Shown here one piece after another: positions 45,076 through 54,220 of a stretch of DNA of 64,000 nucleotides. The stretch comes from Epidermidibacterium keratini (GTDB taxonomy: Bacteria; Actinomycetota; Actinomycetes; Mycobacteriales; Antricoccaceae): NCBI RefSeq assembly GCF_009834025.1, contig NZ_CP047156.1:3954809-4018808 (forward strand). Reading direction: 5' to 3'. The first letter of the stretch is position 1; each line of letters begins with the position of its first letter. The notes beneath the pieces are model-generated. The model did no database searches, was not told the DNA's origin, and worked only from the letters and a program-made list of their open reading frames with translations. The translations under genes were made by a program, and so were the position numbers.

Positions 45076-46239
45076 CTAGTCCCTTCCCAGGATGATGGTG
45101 GCGCTGCCCGAACGGGTGCCGAGCGAGCCGCCGGTGCCGTGCGCGAGCGCGATCTCGCAGTCCGGCACCTGCACGGCCTCGTGCGCTTCACCGCGGAGCT
45201 GGCGCACCGCCTCGATCACCTTGGTGATCCCGCCGCGGTTGGTCGGGTGGTTGTTGCAGAGCCCGCCGCCGTCGGTGTTGAAGGGCAGCTTGCCGTACGG
45301 CGCCTCGAGCGCACCGTCCATGACGAACTTGCCGCCCTCGCCCTTGGCGCAGAAGCCGAGGTCCTCGATCGTCTCCAGGACGGTGATCGTGAACGAGTCG
45401 TAGATCGAGGCGTAGTCGATGTCGTCGGTAGTGACGCCGGCCTGCTCGAACGCGCGGGGTCCAGACCAGCGCGCCCCGGTGTAGGTGAGGTCGACGTTGC
45501 CGTGATCAGGCGTCTTCAGCGCCTCGCCGTGGCCAAGCAGCGAGACGCTGTGCCGCGACAGGCCCTTGGCGACGTCCGGGCTGACGACGATGACCGCTCC
45601 CCCACCGTCGGTGACCACACAGCAGTCCAGGCGGTGCAGCGGGCTGGAGACCATCGGCGAGTCGAGCACCTCCTCGACAGTGACCTCCTTCGGCAGGAAC
45701 GCCTCGGGGTTGTGGCTGGCGTGCTTGGAGGCGGCGACCTTGATCATGGCCAGCTGCTCGCTGGTGGTGCCGTACTCGTACATATGCCGCGTCGCGGCGA
45801 GCGCGTAGCCGGACGGGGTGGTCAGCCCATAGACATTCTCGAACGAGTACTCCGGAGCGTTGGGTCGCGGCGCGCCGGCGACCGCGCCGCCGGTGCGGGG
45901 CTTGCCGCCCAGGGTGATGAGCGCGACGGAGCACTTGCCGGCGGCGATCGCGGCGGCGGCGTGACCGACCTGGGCGACCGGCGAGCACCCGCCCATCTCG
46001 GTGGTGTCGATGTAGGACAGGCCGGTCAGTCCCATGTAGTCGGCGATGGACACCGAGCCGAAGCCGGGTGCATCGCCGGAGCAGAAGAAGCCGTCGACGT
46101 CCTCGAAGCTCAGCCCCGCGTCGGCCAGCGCCCCGGCCGCCGACCGCGCGTGGATGGCGGCGTGCGAGACGTCGGGTAGGTGTCGCCCCGGAAGCTCGTA
46201 GACTCCAGCGATCTTGGCCCCGCTCGATGCTGTCGGCAT
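45076..46239 (-). CDS. Thiolase-like protein (Ltp2/lipid-transfer thiolase family)
   Basis: 387 residues from the ATG at 46239 (AGGAG 5 nt upstream). The fold is thiolase: AGALADAGLSFEDVDGFFCSGDAPG, GGCSPVAQVGHAAAAIAAGKCSVALI, YDSFTITVLETIEDLGFC, and near the end HGTGGSLGTRSGSATII. Where true thiolases have an active-site Cys in the first half, the EMGGCSP loop gives a candidate, and the C-terminal GGLCNNHPTNRG region lacks the canonical CxG, as in Ltp2-type aldolases. With the DUF35 gene it probably forms a retro-aldolase or acyl-CoA lyase; substrate unknown. Confidence 0.8.
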   Translation of the reverse strand: MPTASSGAKIAGVYELPGRHLPDVSHAAIHARSAAGALADAGLSFEDVDGFFCSGDAPGFGSVSIADYMGLTGLSYIDTTEMGGCSPVAQVGHAAAAIAAGKCSVALITLGGKPRTGGAVAGAPRPNAPEYSFENVYGLTTPSGYALAATRHMYEYGTTSEQLAMIKVAASKHASHNPEAFLPKEVTVEEVLDSPMVSSPLHRLDCCVVTDGGGAVIVVSPDVAKGLSRHSVSLLGHGEALKTPDHGNVDLTYTGARWSGPRAFEQAGVTTDDIDYASIYDSFTITVLETIEDLGFCAKGEGGKFVMDGALEAPYGKLPFNTDGGGLCNNHPTNRGGITKVIEAVRQLRGEAHEAVQVPDCEIALAHGTGGSLGTRSGSATIILGRD

Positions 46240-46316
46240 CCGCACTCCTCACCACGTAGTTAGCCTTGCTAACAAGTTAGTACTACGTGAGCCCGGCGAT
46301 GTGCAACCTCATCTCA

Positions 46317-47363
46317 CTACGCCCGGAGCGCGTCGAGAATGCGTGTGGCGTTCGGACCCTGGGGTACGCCGTGCAGGATCAACGTTGACAGGCAGGTCGG
46401 GCGCCACTTCTGCTCGAAGTCCTCGATGATCTTCTCCGCCGGCCCGATCAAGGCGACGTCCTCGACCATCGCGGTGGGTACGGCGGCGATCGCGTCCGAG
46501 GCACGCCCGGACAGATACAGCGACTGCAGCTCATCGACGGTCTCACCCCAGCCCATCCGCACGAAGACGTCCTTGTGGAAGTTGGCCGACTTCGCCCCCA
46601 TCCCTCCGGCGTACAGCGCGATAGCGGGCCTGAGATGTGAGGCCGCGCGGTCCACGTCATCGTCCTCGACGATCCACATCATGGAGGCGACCTCGAACGT
46701 CTCCAGGGAGGTATGCCGGGCACCGTCGCGTCCGAAACCGTCGGCCAGAGCCGCCCGATAGAACTCGTCGGCCTTCGGGGAGAACCACAGCGGAATCCAG
46801 CCGTCGGCGATCTCCGCGGCGAGCGCGACGTTTTTCGGGCCTTCGGCGCCGAGCAGCACCGGAATGTCGGCGCGCAGCGGGTGCACGGTCGAGCGCAGCG
46901 GCTTGCCGAGACCGGCCCCGCCGTCGTACGGCAGCTGGTAGTGCCGACCGGAGTAGGTGACCGGCTCCTCGCGCCGCCAGACCGCACGCATGATGTCGAC
47001 GTACTCGCGGGTGCGCTCCAACGGCCGCGGATACGGCTGGCCGTACCAGCCCTCGACGACCTGGGGCCCGGATGCACCGATGCCAAGGACCATCTTTCCG
47101 CCGGACAGATGATCGAGGGTGAGCGCGGCCATCGCCAGTGCCGTGGGGGTGCGAGCCGACATCTGACAGACCGACGTACCCAGGCGCATGCCACCCGCCG
47201 ACTCGCGAGATCCCCACCAGGACAGCGGAGTCAGCGCGTCCGAGCCGTATGCCTCGGCGGTCCAGAGGCTCTCCAACCCCGCCTCGGCGGCGAGCTCCAG
47301 CTGACGTTCGATGCCCTCGGGCGGTCCTGCCGACCAGTACCCCGCGCCCAGTCCGATTCGCAT
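46317..47363 (-). CDS. LLM-class (probably F420-dependent) oxidoreductase
   Basis: 348 residues, a TIM-barrel luciferase-like monooxygenase. MRIGLGAGYW, LGTSVCQMSARTPTALAMAALTLDHLSGGKMVLGIGASGPQVVEGWYG and PVLLGAEGPKNVALAAEIADGW are typical of F420-dependent Rv2161c/MSMEG-type enzymes. The cofactor is inferred from these blocks. It lies upstream of the thiolase/DUF35 pair on the same strand, with a 77-bp gap, so the three could form a lipid-degradation unit. The ATG at 47363 has AAAGGCGGAGG upstream and TAGAGT about 35 nt upstream as a -10 box. Confidence 0.85.
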   Translation of the reverse strand: MRIGLGAGYWSAGPPEGIERQLELAAEAGLESLWTAEAYGSDALTPLSWWGSRESAGGMRLGTSVCQMSARTPTALAMAALTLDHLSGGKMVLGIGASGPQVVEGWYGQPYPRPLERTREYVDIMRAVWRREEPVTYSGRHYQLPYDGGAGLGKPLRSTVHPLRADIPVLLGAEGPKNVALAAEIADGWIPLWFSPKADEFYRAALADGFGRDGARHTSLETFEVASMMWIVEDDDVDRAASHLRPAIALYAGGMGAKSANFHKDVFVRMGWGETVDELQSLYLSGRASDAIAAVPTAMVEDVALIGPAEKIIEDFEQKWRPTCLSTLILHGVPQGPNATRILDALRA

Positions 47364-47416
47364 GTCTGCCTCCGCCTTTCGCCGTACCGCTCACTCTACG
47401 GACGAGCGCGACCTGG

Positions 47417-47422
47417 GATAAT
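47417..47422 (+). promoter_or_regulatory. Candidate -10 box GATAAT of the lipoprotein gene
   Basis: GATAAT followed by 7 nt and the ATG at 47430; no ribosome site is present, so a leaderless transcript is likely. Confidence 0.45.
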
Positions 47423-47429
47423 CGCCCGC

Positions 47430-48947
47430 ATGCCCGCCGACGTCGTACGCCGTGCCCGCAGTGCGGTGGCCGTCGGCGTCCTGCTGCTCACCGCCGCCTG
47501 CACCTCATCGACGCCACCCGACCGGCCCGCTCCGCCGCAGGTCCGCGCGAGCACCGGAGAGTTCACCGGTGGTACGCCGGCCGCAGATCCCGATGCGGAC
47601 TACGTGCTGACCGGGACCGGGCCGCACGTGGAAGAGATCAACCCGTCCTTCTCCGCCCAGCTCGGCGACTACGTCGTGACCGGCACCTTCCCGACCACCG
47701 ACAACCAGGTCGAGTCCACCACCGACCGCATGCGGGTGAGCGTGGTCAACGTCGAGACCGGCGAGCTGCGCTGGCTGCAGATCCCGACGTCTCGCAACAA
47801 GAAGTCGGTCAAGGCCGACGATGGCTCGCCCGGCGGCGCCGACGTTTCGGACCTCTGCGCCACGACGTACGACGGCGAGCAGGTGCTCTACGGGATCTCC
47901 GCACTTCCCTACAAGGGCTGGGATGTCGATGAGTACGGCGAGTTCCCGATGCTGTTTCGGCTGCGCGCCGACGGCAACGAGGTCGTCTATCGCGGCGAGG
48001 ACATCTCGACGTACGCCGGGCTTCGCGGTGCGGCCGCCAACCCAGCTCTGGCCGATGAGTACTTGCCGATGAAAACCGGCGAGCCGGTCGCCAGTGCCGG
48101 GCTCGTTGAGTGCGCGTCGCTGCCCAATGGTTCGCTTGCCGTCGCGCAGTACTACCCGCGCGAGGGATCGCGCAGCGGCCAGGTGGTCGTCTTCGACTCG
48201 GCCGGATCGCTGGTCGCTGGGGTCGCGTTGCCGGACTACACCGCCGTCGACGGCGGTGTCGTCGACGAGATGCTCCCGCGCGACATCGTCGCTGCCCCTG
48301 AGCCGATCGGCTCTCAGGCCTACATCTCCGTGGTGTCAGACGCTTTTGCACCTGACGGCACTGCGTTGCCGTTTCCGGTGACCGAGATTGCCTATGACAC
48401 AACGGATGCGGCGCTGACTGTGCAGGCCGGACCGTTCGTCGCCTCGGCCGGTCACCGCTCCAACCGTTCGGCGTACTCGACGAGCGGTGACCTTTACGTG
48501 CCGGTGACCGTGGCCGACCCCAACGACGAGCAGTCGGTCTGGACAAGTGCTGGCGTGGCGGTCTATCCGCGGTCGTTGCTCGACGCTCAGCAGCCGAGCA
48601 GCTCGGTAGAAGCCCTTGCGCCGCAGCGGTTCTTCGGCGGAACAGGGAATCTCAGTGTCGACGTCCAGGTGCTCGAGGATGCCGGATTGGTCGTCGATGT
48701 CGACTACCGGGGAGGTGTGACGGCGTACCGCATGAGCGACGGTCAGGCGTGCGCCGCGCTCACCCCCGACCTTCCGGCGGAGCTGGCGGCGAGCGGCGCG
48801 CAGCTTCAGGCGATCGTGAAAGGCACCTACGACGCCGAGCGCGACTACCTGTGGCTGCCGATGAACGTCACGGCCGAGGATGGCGCGAGTGTGCCGCAGA
48901 TCTACGGCGTCAACACCGCGCGCCTGGCCGCCACCTGTGGCACCTAG
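47430..48947 (+). CDS. Large putative lipoprotein, function unknown
   Basis: 505 residues. A basic start, a hydrophobic core and the lipobox LLTAA-C (Cys25) give an anchored extracytoplasmic protein. The mature part alternates beta strands and short loops with repeated FxxDSAGSLVAGVALP, GDLYVPVTVADP and YRGGVTAYRMSDG elements, compatible with a beta-propeller, but no family motif is clear. It has three or four cysteines (DLC, VEC, QAC, ATC) that could form disulfides. It is divergent from the LLM gene and overlaps the convergent tesB gene by 4 bp at the stops. Confidence 0.75.
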   Translation: MPADVVRRARSAVAVGVLLLTAACTSSTPPDRPAPPQVRASTGEFTGGTPAADPDADYVLTGTGPHVEEINPSFSAQLGDYVVTGTFPTTDNQVESTTDRMRVSVVNVETGELRWLQIPTSRNKKSVKADDGSPGGADVSDLCATTYDGEQVLYGISALPYKGWDVDEYGEFPMLFRLRADGNEVVYRGEDISTYAGLRGAAANPALADEYLPMKTGEPVASAGLVECASLPNGSLAVAQYYPREGSRSGQVVVFDSAGSLVAGVALPDYTAVDGGVVDEMLPRDIVAAPEPIGSQAYISVVSDAFAPDGTALPFPVTEIAYDTTDAALTVQAGPFVASAGHRSNRSAYSTSGDLYVPVTVADPNDEQSVWTSAGVAVYPRSLLDAQQPSSSVEALAPQRFFGGTGNLSVDVQVLEDAGLVVDVDYRGGVTAYRMSDGQACAALTPDLPAELAASGAQLQAIVKGTYDAERDYLWLPMNVTAEDGASVPQIYGVNTARLAATCGT

Positions 48948-49732
48948 CTGGACTTCTTGCGCTGGTAGCGGAAGAGGCACTCCTGCGAGAACGACGCAAC
49001 CAGGTAGCCGTCACCGTCAAAGACCGAGCCGGTAAACAGCCCGCGACCGCCACCGGTGCGCCGCGGCAGGTAGTTGAACAGGTGCCATTGCGACATGTCC
49101 GGGATGCGGTGGATCCAGACCGTGTGGTCGATCGTGGACAAGAAGCCGACCTCAGGAGTGCGCACCTTGACCAGCCCGCTACCGCCATCGGTCAGATAGA
49201 CCAGTGCGGCTGCGTTGAGGACCGGGTCGGTGCCGAGCTCGGCCGTGGTGCGGGCCCAGAAGTTCTGCGGCCACGTGCGCATCGGTCCCTCGTTGGGCGC
49301 CTCGCGCATCTCGACTGAGTGCAGCCGGCCCGACTCGAACACGTCGAGGTCTTCGGGCCGCCCGATCTCGACCGGGTCGACCATCTGGTTTTCCGGGCCT
49401 TCGTTTTCGGCGTGGAAGGAGACGGTGCAGTTGAAGATGACCTTGCCTTCCTGCACCGCGATCACCCGACGTGAGGAAAACGAGCCGCCGTCGAAGTCGT
49501 TGGCGACGTGGAAGACGACCTGCTTGGCCGGGTCACCGCCGCGCAGGAAGTAGCAATGCATCGAGTGCGGCGTGCGGCCTTCGGGCGCCGTACGAGCCGC
49601 GGCGACCAGAGCCTGGGCAGCGACCTGACCGCCATAGAGCGGGCGCTCCTCGGTGAAGAGGTACGTCGACCGGTAAAGGCCGGTGTCGATCGTTTCTAGC
49701 GCAAAGAGGTCGGCGAGGTGATCAAGGCTCAT
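48944..49732 (-). CDS. tesB: Acyl-CoA thioesterase II
   Basis: 262 residues, a double hot-dog thioesterase. RPLYGGQVAAQALVAAARTAP and SMHCYFLRGGDPAKQVVFHVANDFDGGSFSSRRVIAVQEGKVIF are TesB signatures. In the C-terminal half, FWARTTAELGTDPVLNAAALVYLTD (catalytic Asp), LSTIDHTVWIHR and GSVFDGDGYLVASFSQE follow. It hydrolyses medium/long-chain acyl-CoAs. The ATG at 49732 is chosen because family homology begins there; the longer open frame upstream overlaps the PIG-L gene. Confidence 0.94.
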   Translation of the reverse strand: MSLDHLADLFALETIDTGLYRSTYLFTEERPLYGGQVAAQALVAAARTAPEGRTPHSMHCYFLRGGDPAKQVVFHVANDFDGGSFSSRRVIAVQEGKVIFNCTVSFHAENEGPENQMVDPVEIGRPEDLDVFESGRLHSVEMREAPNEGPMRTWPQNFWARTTAELGTDPVLNAAALVYLTDGGSGLVKVRTPEVGFLSTIDHTVWIHRIPDMSQWHLFNYLPRRTGGGRGLFTGSVFDGDGYLVASFSQECLFRYQRKKSS

Positions 49733-49743
49733 GGGCCATGACG

Positions 49744-50484
49744 TTAGCGGGCGAGGCGGCGGACGCCGGTGCGGGCCTCCAGCAGCTCGCGCTGGCCACC
49801 AGAGTGCACGACGTATGGCTCGTCGACAGTGAGCTGGGTGCGGTGGGCGCGCAGCGCGTCGAACACGACCGGCATCGCCTCGGGCGCCTCGAACCACTCG
49901 GCGTCCTGCGCCTGCGGGTCATCGACGAGTACGGCGAAAGCCACGCCGGTCTTAGCCGCGGCGTCGCGCGCAACCTCGTGCATCCGGATGTGGTCGGGGT
50001 GGCCGTAGCCGCCACCAGAGTCATAGCTGAGCACGAGATCGGGTTGCTCATGCGCGATCAACGCGGCCAGGTCGGCGACCGCCTCGGCGGGATCGGCCGA
50101 GGTAAACGACTGCGGCGACGCGGTTTCGGCGGGTCCGGCGAGCCCGTCGCGGATCCAGCGCATGCCGGAGTCCTCGTAGCGGCGTTCGGGCAGTCCGTCG
50201 GCGCGCGCGGGCGAGGTGCCCAGGAAGTAGCTGCGGGCGATGCCCAGCGTCTGGGCCGCCTGCGCGAGCTCGGCCTCGCGCTGCGTGACTAACTCAGGGC
50301 TCCCTGCCAGGTGGGACAGCGGTCCGGCAACGACCTCGCCTTGCTCACCGCGCGCTGCGGTGACCAACACGATCTCGACGCCGCGACGTGCGAGCTGCAC
50401 GAGCAGCGAACCTCCGGCAAGGCTCTCGTCGTCGGGATGCGCGTGCGCGACCAACAACCGGCGTACGCCGTCGAAGACGCTCAC
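49744..50484 (-). CDS. PIG-L family deacetylase (MshB/LmbE-like)
   Basis: 246 residues. VAHAHPDDES (His14-Glu20) is the PIG-L zinc motif AHPDDE, and DSGGGYGHPDHIRMHEVARDAA carries the third ligand (HPDH). Members deacetylate N-acetylglucosaminyl conjugates, including MshB (mycothiol) and Mca. The RYEDSGM stretch also occurs in MshB. The GTG at 50484 overlaps the stop of the MshA-like glycosyltransferase by 4 bp (GTGA), so glycosyltransfer and deacetylation are coupled. This fits mycothiol biosynthesis or a parallel glycoconjugate. Confidence 0.87.
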   Translation of the reverse strand: MSVFDGVRRLLVAHAHPDDESLAGGSLLVQLARRGVEIVLVTAARGEQGEVVAGPLSHLAGSPELVTQREAELAQAAQTLGIARSYFLGTSPARADGLPERRYEDSGMRWIRDGLAGPAETASPQSFTSADPAEAVADLAALIAHEQPDLVLSYDSGGGYGHPDHIRMHEVARDAAAKTGVAFAVLVDDPQAQDAEWFEAPEAMPVVFDALRAHRTQLTVDEPYVVHSGGQRELLEARTGVRRLAR

Positions 50485-51713
50485 CGGACTCCGGCCGTCT
50501 GCCGCTCGCTCACCAGCCCGCCGAAGATCTCCTCCAGCCGCCGGCCGACCCACTGCCAGTCAAACCGCTCGGCGTGCGCACGCGCCATCCGCCCGAGCGA
50601 GGCGAGAGCAGCGGAATCACGCATCAAAGCGGCGATCTCGGCGCCCCAGACCTGCGGATCGCGCGTCGGCAGCAGCCGGCCGCTGCGCCCGTCAGCAATC
50701 GCCTCCGGCAGCCCGCCGGCCGGCGTCGCCAGCGTCGGCGTACCGCTCGCGGCCGCCTCCAGTGCCACCAGCCCGAAGGTCTCGGAGTACGACGGAAGCA
50801 GCAGCAGGCGGGCGCCTCGCAGGGTGCGCGCCAGCTCAGCGCGTGACTGGGGGCCGATGAAGCTGACCTGACCGTGCAGGCCGAGCTCGGCGACGAGTGC
50901 ATCGAGCTCACGTCGATAGCCGGCGAAGTCGACCGACGTGTCACCGACGATGACCAGGTGCGGGCGGATCGCCTCCGGTACGGCGGCGACCGCACGCAGC
51001 GCGAGGTCCGGGGCCTTCAGCGGCTGGAGCCGCGCGGCGAAGACGACATATCCGCGCTCGTCGGCACCGCCCGGGGTCCACAGCGCCTCACCTGCCCGTC
51101 GCGGACGAAAGAGTCTCGAGTCGACACCGGGCGGAACGACCGTGACACGATCCGGCGAGGCGCCGCAGCGTTCGATGACCGTGCGCGCCTCGGCCTTGCT
51201 GATGGTGAGCACCAGGTCGGACTCCTGCGCCAGCCGCGCTTCTGCTGCCAGACGACCCGGCGACTCCGGCGGCTCACCGGCCGACAGATCAGCACCCACC
51301 GGCGCGGCCAGCGAGTGAAACGACTGCACATGCGGGATCGCCAGCCGCTGGCACATATCAATGGCAGCGGCGCCAGACATCCAGTGCTGCGAGCAGACCA
51401 CGTCCCAGCGGCCCAGCTGAGCCAGCGCCGCGGCGAACTGCGGGATGAACGCCTCTTGAGCGCTCTTCGCGACACGCACCGGCGGACCCACGTCGAGGTG
51501 GCGCAGCAGGACGCCGTCTTCAAGTTCGAGCACAGCCGGCGTACGCCGATCGGTGCGCCGGGTGATCATCTCCACCTGGTGACCGCGCCGCGCGAGCGCG
51601 GTGGCCTGGGCGCGCTCGACAACGTTCATGCCGCCGGCATCACCCGAGCCGGGCATATCGTCCGGCGAGGTGTGCAGCGACACGAAGCCGATGCGCATGG
51701 TGGATTCACTCAC
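50481..51713 (-). CDS. GT4 glycosyltransferase, MshA-like
   Basis: 410 residues. FVSLHTSPDDMPGSGDAGGMNVV (about 10-32) matches the MshA N-terminal signature (TSP-x-x-x-PG-x-GDAGGMNV-Y), and PHVQSFHSLA, VVPPGVDSRLFRP, VFAARLQPLKAPDLALRAVA and PSYSETFGLVALEAAASGTPTLATPAGGLPEAI are the GT4 UDP-sugar site. MshA joins GlcNAc to inositol-1-phosphate for mycothiol. The Val where MshA has Tyr, and the downstream PIG-L coupling, leave open a paralogue. The GTG at 51713 (MSESTMRIGF) is preferred because TACAGT lies 6 nt upstream; the ATG five codons later is the alternative. Confidence 0.82.
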   Translation of the reverse strand: MSESTMRIGFVSLHTSPDDMPGSGDAGGMNVVERAQATALARRGHQVEMITRRTDRRTPAVLELEDGVLLRHLDVGPPVRVAKSAQEAFIPQFAAALAQLGRWDVVCSQHWMSGAAAIDMCQRLAIPHVQSFHSLAAPVGADLSAGEPPESPGRLAAEARLAQESDLVLTISKAEARTVIERCGASPDRVTVVPPGVDSRLFRPRRAGEALWTPGGADERGYVVFAARLQPLKAPDLALRAVAAVPEAIRPHLVIVGDTSVDFAGYRRELDALVAELGLHGQVSFIGPQSRAELARTLRGARLLLLPSYSETFGLVALEAAASGTPTLATPAGGLPEAIADGRSGRLLPTRDPQVWGAEIAALMRDSAALASLGRMARAHAERFDWQWVGRRLEEIFGGLVSERQTAGVR

Positions 51714-51719
51714 CCGTGC

Positions 51720-51725
51720 ACTGTA
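51720..51725 (-). promoter_or_regulatory. Candidate -10 box TACAGT of the MshA-like gene
   Basis: TACAGT on the minus strand, 6 nt before the GTG at 51713; leaderless arrangement. Confidence 0.45.
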
Positions 51726-51780
51726 CGTCAGTTGAGCGTTCAACAGATGCCGGTCCGATCCAGAACGCGCGGGGTGTCGG

Positions 51781-52551
51781 TCACTGCGGACGACCGCCCA
51801 GGCGACCGGTCAGGCGGCTGGTCAGCTCACGCGCAGCGCGGCGTACGGCATCGACGATGGCCGGCGGCGCGGGCTGCTGCTCGCGGAAGGTCGCAGCGAC
51901 GGCCGCGACCGGCTGACCGGTGCGGTCGGTCGCGTGTGCAGCCACCGTCGACCAGCGCTCGCTCACCTCCCCGTGCTCCTCAGCGTGGCCCCGGGCGCGG
52001 ACATCGCGCAGCTCGCGAAGCAGCGCCGGCACCGACTTCGGGCCGGCGCCGGTCCGGTCGACAAACGCCGCAGCGGTCGGAAAGAGGGCGCGGATTTGGG
52101 CATCCGGGAGATGCGCGAGCAGCGACCGACCGCTGGCAGTCAGGTGCGCGGGCAACCGCACGTCGATGTCGGTCACGAGCCGGTGGGCCCCGGGCGGACG
52201 CTCCTCGATGAGATAGATGACTTCCCGACCATGCAGCACGGCTAGGTGTCCGGTGCGTCCGGTCGTCTCGACGAGCCGCGCGAGCACGGGGCGAGCCAGG
52301 CGCGTGAGCGGGTCCTGGCGCAGGTAGGCCGAGCCGATCTCGAACGCCGAGACGCCGAGCCAGTAGCGCTGCTCCTCGGGGAGGTGAGTCACGAATCCGT
52401 GCTCCTGCATCGCCCGCAGTAGGTGATACAGCGACGAGCGCGGGATTCCGAGCGCCTCGGCGATCCGCCCAGCGGTCACCGGCTGGGCCTGCGCAGCCAG
52501 AAACCGCAGCACCTCCAGCGTCCGGCTCGCTCCCGGCACCTGATCGCCCAC
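51781..52551 (-). CDS. IclR-family regulator of the histidine-utilisation operon
   Basis: 256 residues. The HTH is at about 8-70 (ASRTLEVLRFLAAQAQPVTAGRIAEALGIPRSSLYHLLRAMQEHGFVT), and the effector domain includes TGRTGHLAVLHGREVIYLIEERPPG and LTASGRSLLAHL. It is divergent from hutH and separated from it by 77 bp, so control of the hut genes is the natural inference; the ligand is likely urocanate or histidine. The GTG at 52551 lies 9 bp from a 16-bp palindrome (52560-52575) that may be its operator and would also regulate its own gene. Confidence 0.88.
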   Translation of the reverse strand: MGDQVPGASRTLEVLRFLAAQAQPVTAGRIAEALGIPRSSLYHLLRAMQEHGFVTHLPEEQRYWLGVSAFEIGSAYLRQDPLTRLARPVLARLVETTGRTGHLAVLHGREVIYLIEERPPGAHRLVTDIDVRLPAHLTASGRSLLAHLPDAQIRALFPTAAAFVDRTGAGPKSVPALLRELRDVRARGHAEEHGEVSERWSTVAAHATDRTGQPVAAVAATFREQQPAPPAIVDAVRRAARELTSRLTGRLGGRPQ

Positions 52552-52559
52552 GCGTCCGA

Positions 52560-52575
52560 GTCTGACATATCAGAC
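52560..52575. promoter_or_regulatory. 16-bp palindrome in the IclR-hutH control region (candidate operator)
   Basis: GTCTGA CATA TCAGAC: 6-bp perfect arms with a 4-bp centre. It is located 9 bp upstream of the IclR start and 54 bp upstream of the hutH ATG, the expected place for an IclR operator. Confidence 0.6.
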
Positions 52576-52628
52576 ACTTCGTGCGGATCGGACTCGCGAT
52601 GGCTGTCGTGCTCGGCCACGATCGACCC

Positions 52629-54188
52629 ATGGCGCATGTGAACTCTCTCGCTATCGACCCTGTCGAGCTCGGCACCGGTCCACTCACCGACGAGCAGGTC
52701 GTCGCCGTTGCCCGTGACGGTGCGCAGGTCGGCCTGGCGCCGGATGCGCTCTCCGCGATCGACGCGTCACGCGCCGTCGTCGAGCGCCTCGCCGACGACC
52801 CCATCGCGCACTACGGCATCTCCACCGGCTTTGGTGCCCTCGCCACCCGGCACATCCCGGTGCAGGCTCGTGAGCAGCTGCAGCGCAGCCTGGTCCGCTC
52901 TCACGCCGCCGGCAGTGGCGAGCCGGTCGAACGCGAGGTCGTGCGAGCGATGATGCTGCTGCGCCTGTCGACGATGGCGACCGGGCGCACCGGCGTACGC
53001 CGAACGACAGCCGAGATCTACGCGGGCATGCTCAACGCCGGGATCACGCCCGTCGTCCGCGAGTTCGGCTCGCTGGGCTGCTCCGGCGACCTCGCTCCCC
53101 TCTCCCACTGCGCGCTCGCCGCGATGGGAGAAGGAGAGGTGCACGACGCCGACGGTGTACGCCGACCTGCCGACGAGGCACTGCGAGACGCAGGCCTGGA
53201 GCCGGTCACCTTCGGCGAGAAGGAAGGCCTGGCGCTTATCAACGGCACCGACGGAATGCTCGGCATGCTGCTGCTCGCGCTGCACGACCTGCGGCAGCTC
53301 GTCGACACCGCGGACCTAGCGGCGGCGATGAGCGTCGAAGGGCAGCTCGGCACCGATGCCGTCTTCGCCGCCGACCTGCAGGCGTTGCGGCCGCATCCGG
53401 GACAAGCCGAAAGCGCGGCCAACCTACGCACTTTCCTTGCAGAGTCGGGAATTATGGCCAGCCACCGCGACCCGGCGTCGTGCACGCGTGTGCAGGACGC
53501 GTACTCGCTGCGCTGCGCGCCGCAGGTGCACGGCGCGGTCCGCGACACCATCGCGCACGCCCAGTCGGTCGCCGAGCGCGAGCTGGCCAGCGCTATCGAC
53601 AACCCGGTCATCACCCTCGATGACCGGGTCGAGTCCAACGGCAACTTCCACGGTGCCCCAGTGGGGTACGTGCTTGACTTCCTCGCGATCGCGGTTGCCG
53701 ACCTCGCCTCGATCAGCGAACGGCGCACCGACCGGTTCCTCGACGTCGCCCGCAACCACGGGCTTCGCCCGTTCCTCGCCGATGACCCCGGCGTCGACTC
53801 CGGGCTGATGATCGCGCAGTACACGCAGGCGGCCATCGTCTCGGACCTCAAGCGGCTCGCCGCGCCGGCCAGCGTCGACTCGATCCCCAGCAGCGCCATG
53901 CAGGAAGACCACGTCTCGATGGGCTGGAGCGCCGCTCGCAAGCTGCGGCGTGCGATTGACGGGCTTCGTCGGGTGGTCGCGATCGAGCTGCTCACCGCCG
54001 CCCGCGCGCTGGACCTTCGCGCCCCGCTACAGCCCGCGCCTGCGACCGCCGCTGCCGTCGCGGCGCTGCGCGAGTACGGCGTACCCGGTCCCGGTCCGGA
54101 CCGCTATCTCGCCCCCGCCATCGACCTCGCCGTCTCCGCCGTCGCCGATGGCACCGTGCTCGAGGCCGCCAAGAAGGCCACCGGCTGA
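52629..54188 (+). CDS. hutH: Histidine ammonia-lyase
   Basis: 519 residues. The MIO-forming loop reads [14 protein letters not shown] (residues 147-160), so the cofactor triad is Cys151-Ser152-Gly153 where the textbook enzyme has Ala-Ser-Gly. [12 protein letters not shown] (61-71), [25 protein letters not shown] and [16 protein letters not shown] are the other aromatic ammonia-lyase blocks. It converts histidine to urocanate. The ATG at 52629 matches family starts. First gene of a six-gene operon, 32 bp before hutU. Confidence 0.95.
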   Translation: MAHVNSLAIDPVELGTGPLTDEQVVAVARDGAQVGLAPDALSAIDASRAVVERLADDPIAHYGISTGFGALATRHIPVQAREQLQRSLVRSHAAGSGEPVEREVVRAMMLLRLSTMATGRTGVRRTTAEIYAGMLNAGITPVVREFGSLGCSGDLAPLSHCALAAMGEGEVHDADGVRRPADEALRDAGLEPVTFGEKEGLALINGTDGMLGMLLLALHDLRQLVDTADLAAAMSVEGQLGTDAVFAADLQALRPHPGQAESAANLRTFLAESGIMASHRDPASCTRVQDAYSLRCAPQVHGAVRDTIAHAQSVAERELASAIDNPVITLDDRVESNGNFHGAPVGYVLDFLAIAVADLASISERRTDRFLDVARNHGLRPFLADDPGVDSGLMIAQYTQAAIVSDLKRLAAPASVDSIPSSAMQEDHVSMGWSAARKLRRAIDGLRRVVAIELLTAARALDLRAPLQPAPATAAAVAALREYGVPGPGPDRYLAPAIDLAVSAVADGTVLEAAKKATG

Positions 54189-54220
54189 GCTGCGGCTCGC
54201 CAGAACGAAAGGAAAGTCCC

